A stretch of 10,556 bases of DNA from Cyclostephanos tholiformis. Lineage: Eukaryota; Bacillariophyta; Thalassiosirophyceae; Thalassiosirales; Thalassiosiraceae. Under the pieces are notes generated by a model that made no database searches, was not told the origin of the DNA, and saw only the letters and a list, made by a program, of their open reading frames with translations. Below, piece after piece: positions 7,758-10,556 of this stretch; positions within the stretch are counted from its first letter, which is position 1; each line of letters starts with the position of its first letter. Position numbers and translations under genes: made by a program. Where the stretch lies: NCBI GenBank assembly GCA_036939975.1, contig JALLPB010004464.1:1-10556 (forward strand), in the 5' to 3' direction.

Positions 7758-8195
7758 GGTGCGTGCGGAGTCCCAACCCTCATCCTTGGCACTTCCACCG
7801 AAGGTGTTGGAAGTTGTGGCATCGTCGCGGTGGCCAGGAGCTTTGTTTGCGCAGGTTGCGCTTGTGTGGGTCGCACTCACACGATGTCCGTGCGTCCAGT
7901 AGTAGTTGCCGGGGCACGGCTTTGAAGTCGTGCGATTGCCGCCGACAGCCGGAGTTGCCGCTGGAGCCGTTCCACCACGACGCGTGGCCGAATCCACGAG
8001 TTTTTTGTTGATTGCTGTGAGCGACGTGACGGTGGCCGTGAGGGCCAAGTTGGCAGCCGTGAGCTGCTGAAGGACCGCCGAATTGTTTGTCGCCACCAGA
8101 GCGAGATTGTCGAGTGCCTGTTCGAGACTGCCGACCATCGGCGCAATCCCGGGGAGAACTCCATGAGCACCGCCAAGCGGTTCCCCCCCCCCCCC
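7755..8195 (-). CDS. Gag C-terminal part in the -1 frame: coiled coil and zinc knuckle
   Basis: After the G run this frame gives a leucine-rich heptad segment (MVGSLEQALDNLALVATNN onward, coded by about 8138-7990), a likely coiled coil for Gag assembly. A nucleic-acid-binding knuckle follows: YYWTHG...HTSATC...GH, coded by about 7904-7830. In relatives I recall the position of the second Y (codon 7901-7899) as a Cys that binds zinc; here TAC stands for TGC, so one ligand is probably lost. The frame ends ...SART then UGA, in the same frame as pol. The frame has an ATG at 8291 upstream of the G run, but that part overlaps gag and is not a credible start. Confidence 0.72.
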   Translation of the reverse strand, partial: GGGGEPLGGAHGVLPGIAPMVGSLEQALDNLALVATNNSAVLQQLTAANLALTATVTSLTAINKKLVDSATRRGGTAPAATPAVGGNRTTSKPCPGNYYWTHGHRVSATHTSATCANKAPGHRDDATTSNTFGGSAKDEGWDSART

Positions 8196-9193
8196 AAAGC
8201 GAGAATCTGACGTTGGCATTTGAGGTGGGCCAGACGGAAGGCCTTCTTCCATGCCGGCCACGTGCGTGAGGTAGCGGGGAGGCCCTCCCAATCATCCACC
8301 TCGCGAGGGAAGTGTTGAGCCGCAAGCACAGCAGCCGAGGCCATCATGACGAGCTCAACGTCAGCGATGGGCATGTCTGCCCGCTTCGCCTTTTTTTGCG
8401 CGTCCTCCAGCATGTTGATGTACTGGGGGATGCCATCGGCTTGCACATAGTAGGTGTGCATGTTCGTCCGAAGGGAGAGCATGTCGACAGCGTGCATGCC
8501 GCAGCTGTTGGCGTGGAGGAAGGTAATGATCTCAAGGGCCGACACCTTTGTGTAGAAGGTGTCGGCATCCTTGAGGTCGTTGTACCATACCTCCTCGACG
8601 GAATCCCGGAGGAATTTGGCAGTGCCGCGTTCGGCCGCTTTGTAGCTGGCGTAGTCGTCGAGACGTGCTTTGTGTGCCGCCTCCGCACGAACGCGAATGA
8701 CCGTGGTTGCATCGTCCGCATTCGAGCTGTCGTAGAGAGGGAGATGGGTGGGGATGACGAAGGGTACCCCGCCATGGTCGGCTGAGTACCTCGTGGGGTC
8801 TGTGAGGATGCCCACAAGGGAGTGGACCCCCCCAAGAAGATCAAATGGGATTTCCATCAAGATTGGGAGAAGAGTCTCCCAAATTGTGAGGAGGTCATTG
8901 TCCGAGGGCTTGCCCTCGATGGGCGGGAAGGTATCGCATGCCTCTTTGAAGAGGAGGGTGATCGCGTCGGGCGTCATCGCAAAAAATTTGATTGTTGTTT
9001 TAAGCGGATTTTTGATGGGGGCCGGGCGGGGGCCGTAGAGGATTGCGATGATGATGATCAAAGCAATTGCGTTGGCAGCGGCAAGCTGGGAAGATTCGCT
9101 GTGTTTGGAGACACGGCAGAGCACATACACGGCAGCAATGGTGACGGCGGCGCGGGCAGTTTTGTCTGTATCAAACTCGAGCTTGATTTCCAT
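7755..9193 (-). CDS. gag: Copia-type Gag, interrupted by a frame change
   Basis: Gag forms the cytoplasmic particle that packages element RNA. The ATG at 9193 has G at -3 and +4 and leaves a 50-nt leader after the LTR. Residues 1-60 carry two hydrophobic segments (about 13-28 and 37-53, including ALIIIIAILYG), unusual for Gag. Residues 70-330 resemble, from memory, the Gag body of algal copia elements (TPDAI, IEGKPSD, PFDLLGGVHSL, HLPLYD, KAAERG, DADTFYTKVSAL). Homology in this frame ends at residue 333, at a 13-nt G run (8195-8183). Beyond it the frame stays open to 7877 but has unrelated, low-quality sequence. The real C-terminus continues in the -1 frame to the UGA at 7757-7755. The coordinates given span both parts. 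The break may be real, may be bypassed by slippage, or may be a homopolymer miscall. Confidence 0.8.
8183..8195 (-). other. G13 run at the gag frame change
   Basis: Thirteen consecutive C on the + strand (G on the coding strand) join the two Gag frames. Moving from the N-terminal to the C-terminal frame needs one extra nucleotide read, equivalent to a -1 slip or a 14-nt (or 11-nt) run. One nt further on, ACCGC-TTG-GCGGT can form a 5-bp hairpin. A run this long is prone to replication slippage, polymerase slippage during transcription, and sequencing error. Confidence 0.75.
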
Positions 9194-9222
9194 TGCCGAG
9201 GGGCAAAGAGGGGCGATGGTTC

Positions 9223-9310
9223 GCCGGGAGAATTAACTAAGTATGATGAAGAGCAGTATTTGTGGTAAACGATACTTAGTTAATTTATGGGAGCTCGGTG
9301 AGCTCCCGGC
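9223..9310 (-). promoter_or_regulatory. Self-complementary leader/LTR structure at the primer-binding position
   Basis: On the + strand, AATTAACTAAGTA (9231-9243) touches the LTR boundary and is the exact reverse complement of TACTTAGTTAATT (9273-9285) inside the LTR: 13 bp around a 29-nt loop. The adjoining leader bases GCCGGGAG (9223-9230) are the exact reverse complement of CTCCCGGC (9303-9310). So 21 continuous leader nt can pair with the LTR in two blocks, with 17 LTR nt bulged out. Retroelement minus-strand DNA synthesis normally starts at a site immediately after the 5' LTR, usually complementary to a tRNA. Here no TGG (complement of the tRNA CCA end) lies at that position. The arrangement resembles the self-priming of Tf1-like elements. 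The structure is certain; its function is inference. Confidence 0.6.
9289..9307. promoter_or_regulatory. Perfect hairpin in the 5' LTR
   Basis: This is identical to the hairpin at 3384-3402. Here it lies between the TATA-like motif and the block complementary to the leader. Its right arm overlaps the second block (9303-9310) that can pair with the leader, so the two folds compete. Confidence 0.6.
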
Positions 9311-9314
9311 CTAC

Positions 9315-9321
9315 ATTATTA
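9315..9321 (-). promoter_or_regulatory. Candidate TATA-like motif of the 5' LTR
   Basis: TAATAAT on the minus strand lies 30-36 bp upstream of 9285, the first base of the leader-complementary block. That is the usual distance from a TATA element to a transcription start. The motif is not a strong consensus and a second A/T run (CATAAATT) lies nearer 9285, so the assignment is tentative. Confidence 0.35.
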
Positions 9322-9391
9322 GTGGTTTTGGCGTTCTCTGAGAGTCTGAGGTACGATGGTCTGTCCATGGTAAGAACTCAGGGGATCTACA

Positions 9392-10556
9392 GAGAGGTAA
9401 GGAGGAAGCTGATGGGGGGAGGAGAATTGGAAAGCTAGTTGGCATGAAAAGCAAACATCAGCTGATGATGGTGACAGGCAGCGGATGCAAGAGGAATGCA
9501 ACAATCATATCAATGTTAACAAGAGGGGGAGGACTAATAGAAGGAGGAGGGGAGGGGATGTGTGACAAGCAGGTGGTGGATAATTCAAGGCAACTGGGTG
9601 GCAAACAGAACACAGCAAGAGGAGGGGGACAGAGGAAACAATCTGCCACTGGAATCTAGGAAGGAAGAGGAAGTGACAACAAGATAGCGAAATGATTTGA
9701 TCGATCATGCTGCCTTCAGTGATGCAATATCTGGTGGGGTGCACTGTGGTAATAGTGGTACCGCATGCTCCCAACATGCAAATAAGACAAATCTGTTGGT
9801 GGTGAGAAAAATCCTTTTGCATAAGGATCAATTTATGTCAATCAGTTTATGCTGCACAAGGCCACATGCAGAAACCAAGCCATTGCCACTGCCACCCATT
9901 GTTTCCACTCTTTTCCATGTGCTGAATGTTTGTTCTTTGTTTTCCTTTGAATGAGCTCTGAAAAAAACTTGGCCTGTCCATTTGGGCTAGAAGGTCCAGC
10001 CAAAAATGTCAGGTGTGTGTTTATTTCTATTCAAACTGTGTTATATGCAACCACTTTTTCAGGCTTCATAAAAATTAATATCTTTGTCAAATTTTCTCCA
10101 CCCCAAAATTAGCTGAGCTTGTCGGCTACAATTCTCTCCCTAACACTTTCCTAAGAAGCTTGTCACATCTATGAGCTAAATAGAAGGTCCATTTTATGCT
10201 ACAAGAATCTTTACTTTGTGTTTTACCAACAAAGTACAATAGTTACTTGGTTAAAACTACCTAGTTGTGTGTCTTGTTTTATCCTTACACTTTTTAATAC
10301 TTATTCCTACATGTGAAAGCTGCTGGGCAGGTTTTTTTTCCCGCCCAACTACTAATTAGTACTATTGTTAAATAGTCTCGAAAAATATGTACAAAGTCTT
10401 AACCGGGGTTTAGTTACAGATTATTGGTTCCCACGCTGCAGAGGGTACATTTTTTAAACCTAAAACCCTAAGTATGCATACTTTATTCTATGGTAGCTAT
10501 GCTAGGTTGTTAATTACTGCAGTAATCCTGCAGATTCCTGTGAAAAACTGTTTTTG
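9392..10556. other. Right flank, no gene recognised
   Basis: The stretch 9392-9690 is strongly purine-rich on the + strand (GAGG and GGAGG runs); the rest is A/T-rich. Short frames exist on both strands, but none has a recognisable motif, and the purine run explains the Gly/Arg/Glu and Pro/Ser-rich translations. Small structures: TGGGCAGG and CCCGCCCA around a T8 loop (about 10323-10348), and a perfect 14-bp palindrome ATTACTGCAGTAAT at 10513-10526. Nothing continues copy 2 of the inverted repeat on this side of the copia element. Confidence 0.5.

Larger units (their letters stand above)
3339..9391 (-). mobile_element. Ty1/copia-type LTR retrotransposon, nearly complete
   Basis: Two 148-bp direct repeats starting TG and ending CA enclose gag and pol on the minus strand. 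Domain order is protease, integrase, RT, RNase H. Integrase before RT defines the Ty1/copia group and excludes gypsy. The LTRs are 98% identical, so insertion is fairly recent. Inactivating changes are a frame change in gag at a G13 run, an in-frame UGA between gag and pol, and loss of both aspartates in the RT catalytic doublet. No target-site duplication is visible: the 5 bp outside the LTRs are GTGCA and GAGAG. The element is clearly more GC-rich than its surroundings. Its closest relatives, from memory of the conserved Pol blocks, are algal and protist copia families. It can be mobilised, if at all, only by proteins from another copy. Confidence 0.93.
9244..9391 (-). repeat. 5' LTR of the copia element (148 bp)
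   Basis: This is the promoter-proximal copy in the element's direction. Reading right to left it holds a TATA-like motif at 9321-9315, a GGGAGCTC/GAGCTCCC hairpin, and a block at 9285-9273 that is the exact reverse complement of the leader just after the LTR. It differs from the 3' LTR at 9261, 9262 and 9308. A short promoter is expected here, since the repeat must supply initiation, the R region and RNA end formation within 148 bp. Confidence 0.92.

Noticed and set aside
7877..8182. Continuation of the first gag frame past the G run
   Set aside because: The translation becomes Ser/Arg/Pro-rich with no family resemblance, while the -1 frame carries the coiled coil and zinc knuckle. It is an out-of-frame extension.
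3339..9391. DIRS-type element, suggested by inverted complementarity near the ends
   Set aside because: Pol has a DDE integrase before RT and an aspartic protease, with direct TG...CA LTRs. There is no tyrosine recombinase.
9444..9831. Gly/Arg-rich (plus) and Pro/Leu-rich (minus) short frames
   Set aside because: They are explained by the purine-rich strand bias; no start context, motif or conserved pattern is recognised.
10513..10526. Perfect 14-bp palindrome near the right end
   Set aside because: It is isolated, with no partner motif or neighbouring gene; expected occasionally by chance.
1..10556. tRNA, rRNA or CRISPR array
   Set aside because: No cloverleaf with conserved T-loop bases, no rRNA core segments, and no regularly spaced direct repeats with unique spacers were seen.

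Overview
This window is eukaryotic repeat-rich DNA. It has no recognisable host gene, no bacterial gene organisation and no RNA gene. Its centre is one nearly complete Ty1/copia-type LTR retrotransposon on the minus strand (3339-9391, about 6.05 kb). From memory, its Gag and Pol look most like copia families common in diatoms and other algae or protists. Remnants of a hAT-like transposase (180-404) and of a non-LTR retrotransposon (441-980) also recall families from such genomes. A unicellular or algal eukaryote is therefore my best guess, but nothing here settles the species. The retroelement is visibly more GC-rich than its A+T-rich flanks.

Layout. 1-143: a small hairpin and an 11-bp tandem array. 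180-980: two transposon relics. 981-1980: A/T-rich DNA with no gene I can support. 1985-3305: two diverged copies of one dispersed repeat in opposite orientation, each with a strong internal hairpin, around a loop of shorter direct and inverted duplications. 3339-9391: the copia element. In its own reading direction (right to left) it runs: 148-bp 5' LTR (9244-9391), 50-nt leader, gag (from 9193), pol (7745-3576), 3' LTR (3339-3486). 9392-10556: purine-rich and then A/T-rich DNA with no recognised gene.

The copia element. Pol is one uninterrupted 1389-codon frame: aspartic protease, zinc-binding pre-integrase region, DDE integrase, reverse transcriptase, RNase H. Gag lies upstream. It is split by a 13-nt G run that changes the frame, and ends at a UGA that is in frame with pol, three codons before the pol ATG. 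Both aspartates of the RT catalytic doublet are asparagine, so this copy should not be autonomous. The two LTRs differ at only three of 148 positions. All three differences, both RT changes and possibly the UGA can be read as deamination of methylated CpG sites.

Most notable signal. The leader directly after the 5' LTR, where a tRNA primer-binding site should be, shows no tRNA 3'-end complement. Instead it is a perfect 13-nt reverse complement of an LTR segment lying 30-36 bp downstream of a TATA-like motif, that is, at the expected start of the transcript. The next 8 leader nt are complementary to a second LTR block. This is the geometry of self-primed reverse transcription as known for the Tf1/sushi (gypsy-type) group, here in a copia-type element. 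It is an inference from sequence and needs family-wide and RNA evidence.
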